A stretch of DNA of 50,753 bases from Candidatus Poseidonia sp. Its GTDB lineage: Archaea > Thermoplasmatota > Poseidoniia > Poseidoniales > Poseidoniaceae. Positions within the stretch are counted from its first letter, which is position 1, and every line of letters begins with the position of its first letter. The notes beneath the pieces were generated by a model. The model did not search any database, had not been told where the DNA came from, and was given only the letters and a program-made list of their open reading frames with translations. Below, piece by piece: positions 9,768 through 18,483 of this stretch. The stretch lies in NCBI GenBank assembly GCA_030829545.1, contig JAURAI010000011.1:1-50753 (forward strand), given 5' to 3'. The position numbers were made by a program, and so were the translations under genes.

Positions 9768-12700
9768 ATGCAAGGGCGCGTTCAGCATTCAAGGTCGTCG
9801 CACGGTGTGTTCCTCCTCTTGGTCGGGTTGATGCTGTTTACGCCCTTGAGTCCGATGGCTGAATTGTTCACATCAGATGCCGAGGCAGCCGTCGGCACCC
9901 GTCACGTTTACGAATTCCACGACGGTTCAAGCGAATATATTGCACTCTACCAAGGTGCGAATGCAGACCTTGGAGCCAAGGTCTCCCTGCCGAAGGGTGC
10001 ACTGGTCACCGATGTGAGCATGACCCTTTCAGGAGCATCCGCTACAGGCTGGTCTCAAGTCGTTGCTGATGACCGAGTGCATTGGATTCGAGGAGATGAA
10101 ACCAATGTTGACGATCGTTCGGGTGATTTGACATTGGCACTTGATAACCGCAGCAATAACTTCCTTCCCCACGGAGATGATGCGTATGTTAACCCGAACT
10201 CTGATGCATGGTTGGATAACGGATCCTATGCATTGCGACAACCCCACACCTCCAACGCTACAGAGAGCCTCTTTTCCCAACAACTGACGAAAACCTCGTC
10301 CAGTTTCATGGCGCAAAGCCAAGGAGCGATTCTAAAGCACCACGATTGGCTCTTCCTGTCCACATGGTCGTCGTCAACCTTCAACAACGTTGTCCACCGC
10401 CTCTACCCGAACAATGCAACCCGTGAGTCCATCATTACGCTCGACCAAGCACAGTGTACCCTCCCACAGAAGCACTCTTCGTCCTATTACGGCTATTATG
10501 GATTCAGGGATTGGACCATCACCGATGATGAACGCCTCTTTGGAATCCTTTCGGGATATCGGTACACCTACGGGTCATCCGCCCCCGTCAATTATCACCG
10601 TGTGATGGAAATGGATATTTCTAAAGATGATACGTGGACTTGCATTGATTCCTATGACATTTCACCCTCTGTTGGTGAATATACTGGAATTGCATACGAC
10701 CGAGAGACCGGTCAGGTTTGGGTTGCGCACAACGCCATGAATCGTCTCTACGGCTATGACTTCTCGGGAGATGGGACATCAACCTACACTCGCAGCCAGG
10801 AATACTACACCTATTCCTCCTCATCCAGTTCCAAGTGGGAATGCGGTGGTACCTACAGTACCAACCAGAAGCAAATGTTGCGCGGGCTTGAAATGAACAG
10901 CACGACGTTCTTCATGCGCTGCCAAAAAGACGCTTATTACAACGACCGTGACCAACTTGAAGCATGGTCCATTTCAGGCTCATCAACAGCGCTCATTCCC
11001 GAAACTGAAGTGCGTCAAATCTCTCGTCTTGGGTACGGCCTTCAGTTTGACGGAGACCGGTTTGTGACCGTTGACAGCGGGTATTCAACGTGGTCGAGTA
11101 CCACGCTGTACTATCGTGAATTTGGTACGAGTTGGCTCTATGAGACCACACCCGCTCCCGGAACCACCACCTGGTACGGTGATGTTGTTGAATCGGGAGA
11201 CGATGTTTTGGCAGTGAATGTCCAGACATATTGGTCGGCAGCTTCCATTGGTGACCGCGTGGATTACTGGGTCTCAGCAGACAACGGCACCCATTGGGAA
11301 GAAGTCGAATCAAACCAGACCATTCATTTTGATTATCCAGGTAAGGAATTGGTTTGGAAGGCTCAACTGATCGGTTCAACCGCCGTATCATGGTGGGTCG
11401 ACATGGAATATGCCACCGCCTACACTGCCTCAGGGCAATGGGAGTCGCCTCACTTCAACACGGGCACCAAGGTCGGGAAAGTACGTCCACAATGGACTGC
11501 GGATGTTCCTGCGGGTACGACCCTTGCTGTCACCGTTTCAAACGATAACGGTTCTGTTTGGATTGAAGCAACCAACAATGCTGAAACCAGTTTCTCAACT
11601 GAAGCCGCAGGAAATACTCTGAAGTACGGAATTTCCTTTACAACCACAGATCCTTCTCTCACACCGAGCATTGACGAGTTCATCCTTGAGTACGAGGAAG
11701 GATATCCTGACCGTCCGATGCTGGATGTTGGTGGTGATGGTGATTACGATTGGGAATCTCAAATCTTCCTCAACGAGTCATCAGTGATCGCTTCTGACGA
11801 TTCAGTCGTCGGTGACATCGTCAAGAAAGCGCCAACGCTGGTCGATGCCTTCAATGACTTCATTCCCGAGAACGGTGATGGATGGCTGGACATACCAATC
11901 GGTGTCAAGGCAGCATCATCAGGGAGAGTAAAGATCTCCAATATTGACATTACCTACGCCATGCAAACTCGGGCCGTTGATGCATCCTTTGAGGGTGGCT
12001 TGGCTGCACCCGATGGTATTTATCGGAATTTCATCACCCGTGTAGCCCCCGGTGACGATGTTGACAGGGTGACAAAGGCCGTTATTGCCATCAACCATTC
12101 CTATGGAGAAAACCCCACCTTCACTTGGCAACAGGGCGATGCATGCAGCACCAACAATGACGTTGGCGAAATTGTCATGTTCGATGCTCCAAATTGCACC
12201 TCAACGGTGGATGCAAACGGTGTTCGATCAATTTGGATGCCCACAGCGGTCAACTGGAGTTGGAATGATGAAGTCTCCACAGAAGCAATTATTTCCGTAG
12301 AAGATGACTTGGGTGTAGCAGTCAGCCAGTGGGATTCGAGTACCATGGATCTCTCAGTTGAAAACGACATTCAACTCGATGGTCTTCAAGTCTGGGAAGA
12401 AACAGGTCGTCAATTGTATCCGATGGATTGGGTGCGTGGTGGTTTCAATCTCAGCTTTAGCGGTAAAATACACTTCCAAGATTCACAACTGATGCCTCCT
12501 GCCGGTAGTTTCTCACTCCGGGTTATCGGTCAAAATGTCACCTACGATGGTGACCCAATGGGTGAGCCAATCGTCCTTTACCAAGAAGTCAATCCAGCTT
12601 TCGGAGAATACAACATGACCTTCACCTCGCCCATTGAATCCTCACAGGGTGGTATGATTTTCTACGTTCAGGCTGTGGATTTGAAGAACGGTTCAACCTA

Positions 12701-15170
12701 TACCAATCCCAACTACAATTCGATGCGTCTCATCCTTGATGGAAACTCTCCTCTCGTTTTGAGTGCAACACCTTCCGATGGCGAAGAACGCCACGCAGGA
12801 GCAACGGGAGTTGGCCAAGCAGTATCGATCGTCGTTCAAGATTCCGTTGACCCACCCAAGCAAATCAGCCTTCACTATTGGGTTGGTTGCCGTGCAAGCG
12901 AAGCCATCGGATGCAATGATTACAATTTCGATGGCCTACCTAACGAAGATGAGTACGAACTCATGACGCTCTCATCTCCTGAAACTCGAACGGGAGGATT
13001 GAACATCTTTGAAGGCCTGATTGACGACTCGATGCTCCTTCACAAGCAACGCGTGTCCTTCTATGTGTCCGGGGAAGACGAGCAAAACAATCAGATTGCG
13101 ATGGGCCAGGGGCCTGTATGTCCTCAAAGCACCATCACGTGTGGGACACGGCCCGGTGAAGTATTGCCCGATTGGGATGCTGACCTTGTGACCTATTTCA
13201 TACGCCAAGAATTTGAGCCACTTGTGGATCTCGGCAATTCATCCATCATCGGTCATGATGATTACGAACCCATGCACCCGGGCATACCTTACACCGCTCA
13301 AATCAAGTTGAGTGACAGTAATGGCTGGCAAGACATTCAATACGTACAAGTTGCCTTTGGTGGCGACCTCGACGATGATGAGTCCTCTATGTTCATCACG
13401 CTTGAAGAAGGGCTCGACGGTCAGCCTGTGGCCACCATCGTGTCTGGTTCCAACAACATTGCTGTTTCAAACCTCTATTCGACGGTTGAGGTTGAAGAAA
13501 ATAATGAAACTGTGATTGTCATTCAGGCGAGATTCCAACTAACTTGGATGTTCCCAGAATCCTTTGATACCAATGGTGAATCTCATTTCATCCCTCGTAT
13601 TCGTGTAACTGATATGCCATGTAACGATGGTGAGATCATTCCTTGTTTCGAAGTAACCGAAGGCTTAGGTGACGACTGGTGGAGTTTGGACAACGACTTC
13701 CGCTTTGATACAGAAGCAGGCCACATTCGCGCCATTGAACTCCGCAACAGTGAGAACCACTACAACGCTGAGAACTTTGAGACCATTATCGGAGCAGGTC
13801 AAGCCCTCCGTGTCTCGGGTCGTGTCCTCTTCTCTGAAGACGAGACTCCCGCTCCACCAGGCGCATTTGACGTCGTGTTTGGAGATTATGAGAACAATTG
13901 GCGCACCTCAACACGTGATGATGGTGAATTCAGTCTTGACCTCCTCGTACCTTCGGTACGTTCCGGACGTCTTGACCTCCGCCTGAGCATGGACGACCTT
14001 CCCGGTCTTGCAGTGGACGAAACATCCTTTGCCCCACGTGTCCGCCTTGCTGTTGACAGTGTGCGACCCACCATTGGTGGTATTGCACTCAACGGTGTAC
14101 CCGACGGTTCACCTCTCTCAATTGGACAGGCAGATAGCCTCGAAGTACGTCTTATTACCAACGACGAGAATGGATTCAATTTCAATGAAGATGCAGTCCT
14201 GCACTACCGAGTGAAAGCCGGTGAAGCAGAAATCTCACGAGGTAGCATCTTGTTGCCTGATGTCATCTCCTTTGGTTCAGAATTCATTTGGAGCGGCCAG
14301 TTGGACTTGACAGATGCTGGAGCAACGACGTTGTTGCCTTCCTATGCAGTTGATGTGTGGGTTTCGGGATCTGATGAAGCAGGCAATCCCTACGACACTG
14401 CATCTAATTCAATGATGGAACCCTTTGCTTCATGGCCCCTCGCTCTGCTCGGACCAAGTATCGACCTCCAAGATGAAGCAACGAAACTTCAGTGGGATAA
14501 CCCAAGCCCCTATGCTGGTGAAACAGCAACAATGGTCGTAACCGCTACCAACCTTGGCGGTAACGGCATGGTTGAATTTGCCCTGCAAGAACTCGTTGAA
14601 GGCGGATACTGGTCGACCAGTTCAATGGTTGGAGTCGAGGTCACTTCGGGACAGACCCTGACGGCATCTCTTCCAGTGTCAGCTGATGCTCCTCAAGGAA
14701 CAGCGATTGAATACCGTGTTTTGGTTCTCGTCGACGGCGTCGAAATGGACCGTCAAAGTGTTGAATCTCTTCTGATCAAGGAAGAGACAGTGCGTGATGG
14801 TGAAGCCCTCTCACAGCAACTTTCGGATGATATCTTCAGCGTGACGCTGTTCATCATTGCATTGACATCTCTTTCCTTTGGAATGTACGCCCTCGTGCTA
14901 CGACGTCGGATGCTAGCACCTGAGACCGAGGAGGAAGCGGCTGACCAAACCGAAGAAGTGGTTCAGCAAATGGTCAATCAAAAGGTACTGCCGAGCATCG
15001 CTTCACCTACGCAACCACCCTCGCCCCCCGTAGCTCCGGCTCCTCCTGCACCCGCCATGAACCGTTCATCACCCCCTCCGCTTCCACCTACTGGACTACC
15101 TGACGGATGGACAGAGGACCAGTGGACTTCCTATGGTTGGCAGTATATTGATGCCCTCTCAAAGAAGTGA
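9768..15170 (+). CDS. Giant membrane-anchored surface protein with LPxGWT cytosolic tail
   Basis: 1800 residues from the ATG at 9768 (the frame is open from 9726). It has an N-terminal signal peptide (core GVFLLLVGLMLFT, then a likely cut after DAEAA), a long ectodomain, one membrane helix at about residues 1690-1712 (TLFIIALTSLSFGMYALVL) followed by RRR, and a cytosolic tail of about 90 residues. The ectodomain contains Ig/jelly-roll-like beta segments with Asp/Asn-rich stretches; NDNGSVWIEA followed by IDEFILEYEE resembles carbohydrate-binding beta sandwiches, but no family is certain. The tail is Glu-rich, then Pro-rich, and ends LPPTGLPDGWTEDQW plus YGWQYIDALSKK. Almost the same tail ends the subtilase at 45757. 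Start choice is uncertain because no strong ribosome-binding site is seen. Its stop is overlapped by the ribosome-binding site of the next gene, implying coupled expression. Confidence 0.85.
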   Translation: MQGRVQHSRSSHGVFLLLVGLMLFTPLSPMAELFTSDAEAAVGTRHVYEFHDGSSEYIALYQGANADLGAKVSLPKGALVTDVSMTLSGASATGWSQVVADDRVHWIRGDETNVDDRSGDLTLALDNRSNNFLPHGDDAYVNPNSDAWLDNGSYALRQPHTSNATESLFSQQLTKTSSSFMAQSQGAILKHHDWLFLSTWSSSTFNNVVHRLYPNNATRESIITLDQAQCTLPQKHSSSYYGYYGFRDWTITDDERLFGILSGYRYTYGSSAPVNYHRVMEMDISKDDTWTCIDSYDISPSVGEYTGIAYDRETGQVWVAHNAMNRLYGYDFSGDGTSTYTRSQEYYTYSSSSSSKWECGGTYSTNQKQMLRGLEMNSTTFFMRCQKDAYYNDRDQLEAWSISGSSTALIPETEVRQISRLGYGLQFDGDRFVTVDSGYSTWSSTTLYYREFGTSWLYETTPAPGTTTWYGDVVESGDDVLAVNVQTYWSAASIGDRVDYWVSADNGTHWEEVESNQTIHFDYPGKELVWKAQLIGSTAVSWWVDMEYATAYTASGQWESPHFNTGTKVGKVRPQWTADVPAGTTLAVTVSNDNGSVWIEATNNAETSFSTEAAGNTLKYGISFTTTDPSLTPSIDEFILEYEEGYPDRPMLDVGGDGDYDWESQIFLNESSVIASDDSVVGDIVKKAPTLVDAFNDFIPENGDGWLDIPIGVKAASSGRVKISNIDITYAMQTRAVDASFEGGLAAPDGIYRNFITRVAPGDDVDRVTKAVIAINHSYGENPTFTWQQGDACSTNNDVGEIVMFDAPNCTSTVDANGVRSIWMPTAVNWSWNDEVSTEAIISVEDDLGVAVSQWDSSTMDLSVENDIQLDGLQVWEETGRQLYPMDWVRGGFNLSFSGKIHFQDSQLMPPAGSFSLRVIGQNVTYDGDPMGEPIVLYQEVNPAFGEYNMTFTSPIESSQGGMIFYVQAVDLKNGSTYTNPNYNSMRLILDGNSPLVLSATPSDGEERHAGATGVGQAVSIVVQDSVDPPKQISLHYWVGCRASEAIGCNDYNFDGLPNEDEYELMTLSSPETRTGGLNIFEGLIDDSMLLHKQRVSFYVSGEDEQNNQIAMGQGPVCPQSTITCGTRPGEVLPDWDADLVTYFIRQEFEPLVDLGNSSIIGHDDYEPMHPGIPYTAQIKLSDSNGWQDIQYVQVAFGGDLDDDESSMFITLEEGLDGQPVATIVSGSNNIAVSNLYSTVEVEENNETVIVIQARFQLTWMFPESFDTNGESHFIPRIRVTDMPCNDGEIIPCFEVTEGLGDDWWSLDNDFRFDTEAGHIRAIELRNSENHYNAENFETIIGAGQALRVSGRVLFSEDETPAPPGAFDVVFGDYENNWRTSTRDDGEFSLDLLVPSVRSGRLDLRLSMDDLPGLAVDETSFAPRVRLAVDSVRPTIGGIALNGVPDGSPLSIGQADSLEVRLITNDENGFNFNEDAVLHYRVKAGEAEISRGSILLPDVISFGSEFIWSGQLDLTDAGATTLLPSYAVDVWVSGSDEAGNPYDTASNSMMEPFASWPLALLGPSIDLQDEATKLQWDNPSPYAGETATMVVTATNLGGNGMVEFALQELVEGGYWSTSSMVGVEVTSGQTLTASLPVSADAPQGTAIEYRVLVLVDGVEMDRQSVESLLIKEETVRDGEALSQQLSDDIFSVTLFIIALTSLSFGMYALVLRRRMLAPETEEEAADQTEEVVQQMVNQKVLPSIASPTQPPSPPVAPAPPAPAMNRSSPPPLPPTGLPDGWTEDQWTSYGWQYIDALSKK

Positions 15171-15179
15171 GGTGATTCT

Positions 15180-15623
15180 TTGTCGGATGATACGCCCGTT
15201 GATGGCTTGGTGACGCTGCAAGAGCGGATGGTCAATCTCATCAATCAACTGAGCATGCCCTTGGTTGAGGTCGCACTTGTTCTTCAAAAGCACATTGCGG
15301 CTTTGATGACAACACTTCAGGAACATCTTGACTCAGCCCAACAAAGTGCCAGTGAACATATACTTCTACCGTGGCCGTTGGATGTAGAAGCAGCTGAATC
15401 CAACGCAAATTTCCCTGTTGAAAAAGTGATGAAGGTTGTTGACGCACAGCGAATGGACATCCTCGAAACATTGATTCGCGTGACACTCATTGAAATCGAT
15501 GCTTCCATCATTGAGGCTCTTTTGGCATTGCGTTCTTGGGAGCATCTCGTACGGACCCAACTCGCATTGGCCAAAGGACCCGGCCAACTCTTTTCCCCTC
15601 TCGACATACCTGAAGACTGGTGA
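15180..15623 (+). CDS. Small helical cytosolic protein, unrecognised
   Basis: 147 residues, starting with TTG at 15180; GAGGTGAT lies about 7 nt upstream and overlaps the stop codon of the giant anchored-protein gene, which supports both the start and translational coupling. The sequence is Leu/Ala/Glu-rich and looks mostly alpha-helical, with long amphipathic stretches (LQERMVNLINQLS; VALVLQKHIAALMTTLQEHL), no signal peptide, no membrane segment and no cysteine motif. It ends SPLDIPEDW. I do not recognise a family. Its tight coupling makes it a candidate cytosolic partner of the anchored protein's tail, but that is speculation. Confidence 0.72.
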   Translation: MSDDTPVDGLVTLQERMVNLINQLSMPLVEVALVLQKHIAALMTTLQEHLDSAQQSASEHILLPWPLDVEAAESNANFPVEKVMKVVDAQRMDILETLIRVTLIEIDASIIEALLALRSWEHLVRTQLALAKGPGQLFSPLDIPEDW

Positions 15624-15660
15624 GCATGGGGTTCAAAAAGAAGGCACGGGAGGACTTGCT

Positions 15661-16449
15661 ATGAACAGGCAAACAGTGCAGACACTTCTCATTGCTATGC
15701 TTGTTGCATTCACCAACCTTGCAGGTTGCCTTGGCAGTAGCTTTGACGATGTGATTCCAGAGCGTAAGGGAATACCGGGTGGCCTCACCCTTGCTTGCCT
15801 TACTTCGACCACCTACACATCGATGATCGTTGAAGTTGATTACGAGTCCGGGTACAAGCCGTTTACCAGCAGTACTGATATGTTGATCGACAGACTCACG
15901 AGCGTTTGTGACAAACCGGATGGCATTTCCATCGAGTTCCAAGAAGTCAATTTTGGGCAACAAGGTGATTGGAGTGCAGAAGATGTTCGTGACAAGGCTT
16001 GGGACGAGAAAAGTGGCTCCCCTCGCGAAGATTCTACCCTTCGTTGGCAATTGATTTTCCCAGCGGGCACCTACAGTGATGCCTCGGTGTTGGGAGTTGC
16101 TGTTGACGCATCAACGGTTGCTCTGTTTAGTGATTCCATCGATCAAGCCGAAGGTCCTCTTGGACGACCGTCTGTAGAAGATGTTGAAAACAGCGTTGTA
16201 GTTCATGAAGTCGGCCATCTCCTCGGTTTGGTCAATTTAGTGTACGAATCACCGGTAGACCACGAAGATGATGAGCATCCAGGTCACTCAAATAATGATG
16301 ATTCCGTCATGTATTGGGCGGTAGAGTCAACAGATATTGTCAACTTCATTTTCGGAACGCTGCCAAATGATTTCGACAGTGATGACCTCAATGATTTGGC
16401 CGGTTTGGCAGACGGTTCCATTCCAATACGTGATCAACTCTGGTCTTGA
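15661..16449 (+). CDS. Lipoprotein zinc metalloprotease (HExxHxxGLxN)
   Basis: 262 residues from the ATG at 15661; GGGAGG lies about 8 nt upstream, and the longer open frame from 15490 only adds residues overlapping the previous gene. The signal peptide ends in a lipobox, LAGC, so the mature protein should be lipid-anchored outside the membrane. The active-site motif VVHEVGHLLGLVN gives two zinc His ligands and the catalytic Glu. The metzincin third His (position 11 of HExxHxxGxxH) is Asn here; a nearby HEDDEHPGH probably supplies the third ligand, and SVMYWAV looks like the Met-turn. This layout (HExxHxxGLVN, then a His/Asp-rich loop, then VMYW) matches a family annotated as membrane metalloproteases in marine Bacteroidetes, as far as I recall. 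Likely role: degradation of extracellular protein or maturation of neighbouring surface proteins. The 3' end overlaps the convergent gene. Confidence 0.82.
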   Translation: MNRQTVQTLLIAMLVAFTNLAGCLGSSFDDVIPERKGIPGGLTLACLTSTTYTSMIVEVDYESGYKPFTSSTDMLIDRLTSVCDKPDGISIEFQEVNFGQQGDWSAEDVRDKAWDEKSGSPREDSTLRWQLIFPAGTYSDASVLGVAVDASTVALFSDSIDQAEGPLGRPSVEDVENSVVVHEVGHLLGLVNLVYESPVDHEDDEHPGHSNNDDSVMYWAVESTDIVNFIFGTLPNDFDSDDLNDLAGLADGSIPIRDQLWS

Positions 16450-16784
16450 GGTTGTGATTTGAAGGCAATGGCGTCACGCCACGCATCAAAGATTGACCAG
16501 AGATACAATCCGAGCCACAAGATGATGGTGAGGGCAAGAGGAATCTGCAACAAAAACCAGTCCAGGCCACGGCGGTGTTCCCGATTGAAGTGTTGGCCGA
16601 GATAAAGGAACGGAATGATGGAGAGCAGCACTGCAAAAATGGGACGCAAGGCACCCCATGTTCCCACTCCGAAGGTGATTTCTCTCCAAATTTCTTTGAT
16701 CACACGAACGGGTAAGAAACCTTTCTTTTCTTGCGATTGTTCTGGGGAGAACTGGACAACCAACTCTTCCTCCATGCTTTTCAT
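16434..16784 (-). CDS. Small two-helix membrane protein, unrecognised
   Basis: About 116 residues from the ATG at 16784 (MKSMEEELVVQF); GAAGGG about 7 nt upstream favours this over the ATG at 16799. A charged cytosolic N-terminus of about 35 residues precedes two hydrophobic segments (LRPIFAVLLSIIPFLYLG and FLLQIPLALTIILWLGLYLW), joined by a basic loop NREHRRG. The C-terminus is short and polar. The layout resembles small DUF4870/YccF-like or TM2-like membrane proteins, but I cannot assign it. It converges with the metalloprotease gene, overlapping by 16 bp. Coding is supported by the open frame, the ribosome-binding site and the two credible membrane helices. Confidence 0.65.
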   Translation of the reverse strand: MKSMEEELVVQFSPEQSQEKKGFLPVRVIKEIWREITFGVGTWGALRPIFAVLLSIIPFLYLGQHFNREHRRGLDWFLLQIPLALTIILWLGLYLWSIFDAWRDAIAFKSQPQDQS

Positions 16785-16799
16785 GCTAGAGCCCTTCAT

Positions 16800-16861
16800 T
16801 TGTCAAGGTGACGCCTTCAACGAGGCGTATTGATGAATAACTGGGGCTGCTAACAGCAAGC
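16800..16861. promoter_or_regulatory. Divergent promoter region with perfect inverted repeat
   Basis: The gap between the small membrane protein (minus) and the Pcp-Nudix gene (plus). ACGCCT-TCAACG-AGGCGT at 16811-16828 is a perfect 6-bp inverted repeat with a 6-nt spacer. A second, smaller one (GCTG-CTAA-CAGC, 16846-16857) abuts the plus-strand start. GAATAAC near 16835-16841 lies about 24 nt before the ATG and could serve as a TATA box for a leaderless transcript. The repeat could be an operator acting on both genes. Confidence 0.35.
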
Positions 16862-17881
16862 ATGGGCAAGTTTCGGGTTCTTGTAACAGGGTTCGAACCA
16901 TTTGGTGGGCACACCACCAATATCAGTTCTCTTCTTGCAGAGCAATGCGTGGGTTTGCAACACTTAGCAAACCCTTGGAATGACTCTCAGATTGAGGTAG
17001 AGTTCACGTTTGATATTCTTTCAGTCGACCAAGCGGGCTCTGTCAAAACTGCCCAACGAATCAATGAAGGAGAATCGTGGGATGCAATCCTCCACCTTGG
17101 ATTGTGTGAACAATGCAGTCTTCCTCGCATCGAGAGGCGAGCACAAGACGTGGTTCGAATGAGGATTCCAGATAATGCCGGACGGCAAATTACTGACGAG
17201 GTCTTGACTGGAGACGGACATCGTGGCAGTTGGATTGACCCTTCGATATGGCGCGAGGAAGCCTTGCCGTTGCCCTTTGAAATCTCCACTGATGCAGGGA
17301 CCTATCTGTGCAACGAAACCTATTACAGAACACTGGAGGCTCTGATTTCCTCGCCTCATAAGAGCAGAGCACTGCCCAATCCTGCACTGTTTTTACACCT
17401 CCCATCTGAAACGCAGATTGACATCGGTCTCGCTCTTGAATTTGTCAAAGCGACCGTGGCGTTGATGCTTTATCCAACACCGTTGCGACCGGTTGATGTT
17501 GTTGCTGCTTGTCTCATCAATGCGAACGGGGAACACATGCTTGCTAGAAGGTCGGTTGGCCACGACCAGCAAGGGACATGGGAATTTCCCGGTGGGAAAA
17601 TAGAGGTGGATGAGTCCTGGAAAACGGCGGTAATTCGTGAATTGGATGAAGAATTAGGCCTTGCAGTAGAACCGTTGCATCCTCTTGGCACATGGGTGCA
17701 TAACCGCAACGATGTTTCCCTCTTGATTCACCTCATCGCTTGTCAGTTTACAGGAACCTCAAGCGAACCAGATTTACGAGTTCATGACCGGGTTCTTTGG
17801 AAACGAGGAGGCGAAGGCGAAGAACTGGAATGGACGGGTAGGGATGACGAGATGGATGCACATCTTGCCCAGTCCGATTAG
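16862..17881 (+). CDS. Pyroglutamyl-peptidase I fused to Nudix hydrolase
   Basis: 339 residues in two domains. Residues 1-205 are a C15 pyroglutamyl peptidase: VLVTGFEPFGG at the N-terminus, catalytic Glu91 in RIERRAQ, Cys150 in DAGTYLCNE and His179 in LFLHLPSE, so the Glu-Cys-His set is intact. This domain removes N-terminal pyroglutamate from peptides. Residues 208-339 are a MutT-like Nudix domain with a complete box: Gly245, Glu251, Arg259-Glu260 and EELGL at 263-267; MutT-type enzymes hydrolyse oxidised or non-canonical (d)NTPs. WEFPGGKIE is typical of 8-oxo-dGTP diphosphatases. The two domains read through in one frame without an internal stop; the linker is short (YPTPLRPVD). Both activities look intact, yet no pathway joins them obviously. 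The gene converges with UPF0201, overlapping by 4 bp. Confidence 0.9.
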   Translation: MGKFRVLVTGFEPFGGHTTNISSLLAEQCVGLQHLANPWNDSQIEVEFTFDILSVDQAGSVKTAQRINEGESWDAILHLGLCEQCSLPRIERRAQDVVRMRIPDNAGRQITDEVLTGDGHRGSWIDPSIWREEALPLPFEISTDAGTYLCNETYYRTLEALISSPHKSRALPNPALFLHLPSETQIDIGLALEFVKATVALMLYPTPLRPVDVVAACLINANGEHMLARRSVGHDQQGTWEFPGGKIEVDESWKTAVIRELDEELGLAVEPLHPLGTWVHNRNDVSLLIHLIACQFTGTSSEPDLRVHDRVLWKRGGEGEELEWTGRDDEMDAHLAQSD

Positions 17882-18393
17882 TGCCAGGTGGAGGCTTCAC
17901 CATCATCGTCCATCGTACGCTCGTCATTGATGGTACGAGGCACTTGGGTTCGGCCGGGATGCCACGTAGCGGCTTCAATCCACTGTGCTAAGCCATCTCC
18001 CTCGAGTTTGATACGGAATACACCGCCAAGAGGTGAATCGCCGGGAATTGGAAAAGCCACTTTACCAGCAAATGCTGCTTGTCGACTCAGTTCAAAGGTC
18101 GTTGCATCATCTCTAAGATTCTTTGACATGGCGTCCAAGGCAGTATCGAGAATCCTCTGGTCGTGAAGGGCCCCCAAGAAGGTCGTCATGGGGGGATTGT
18201 GAAATTCCCACGACGCATCTGTTCCCTTGCCAAATTCTGGTTCTTGCATGGGAACTTCATCAACTGCTTCCGGAAAGAGATGCTGCAAAGCCTGTCGCAC
18301 CTTTTCCGAGGAATCTGCTCCTGAGACTCGTGTTGAAATGTTGACGGAGATGCCTTCACCGATTCCGCTCAAGCGAAGCCTGCCTCCAACCAT
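17878..18393 (-). CDS. UPF0201 family RNA-binding-type protein
   Basis: 171 residues from the ATG at 18393 (MVGGRLRLSGIGEGISVNIS). The family pattern is clear: a beta strand then SSEKVRQALQHLFPEA, later DQRILDTALDAMSKNL, TFELSRQAAFAGKVAFP and DSPLGGVFRIKLEG. UPF0201 (DUF54) proteins are archaeal, about 140 residues, have an RNA-binding-like fold and no settled function. The open frame extends to 18666, but that would run through the start of the divergent glycosyltransferase gene and adds nothing family-like. GAGG lies only 1 nt before the ATG, too close for a normal ribosome-binding site, so a leaderless mRNA is possible. It has a C-terminal extension of about 30 residues (from WHPGRTQVPR) beyond the family core. 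Confidence 0.82.
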   Translation of the reverse strand: MVGGRLRLSGIGEGISVNISTRVSGADSSEKVRQALQHLFPEAVDEVPMQEPEFGKGTDASWEFHNPPMTTFLGALHDQRILDTALDAMSKNLRDDATTFELSRQAAFAGKVAFPIPGDSPLGGVFRIKLEGDGLAQWIEAATWHPGRTQVPRTINDERTMDDDGEASTWH

Positions 18394-18483
18394 GCCTCGG
18401 GTACATCCATTTCCTTCAAGAACATAACCTCCATTCCTCTGATTGAGGCAAAGGGTGAAAATCTCCTCGCATATTTTTGTTCT

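Noticed and set aside
15490-15660. 57-residue upstream extension of the metalloprotease
   Set aside because: It overlaps the preceding gene in another frame, while the ATG at 15661 has a ribosome-binding site and starts a lipoprotein signal peptide.
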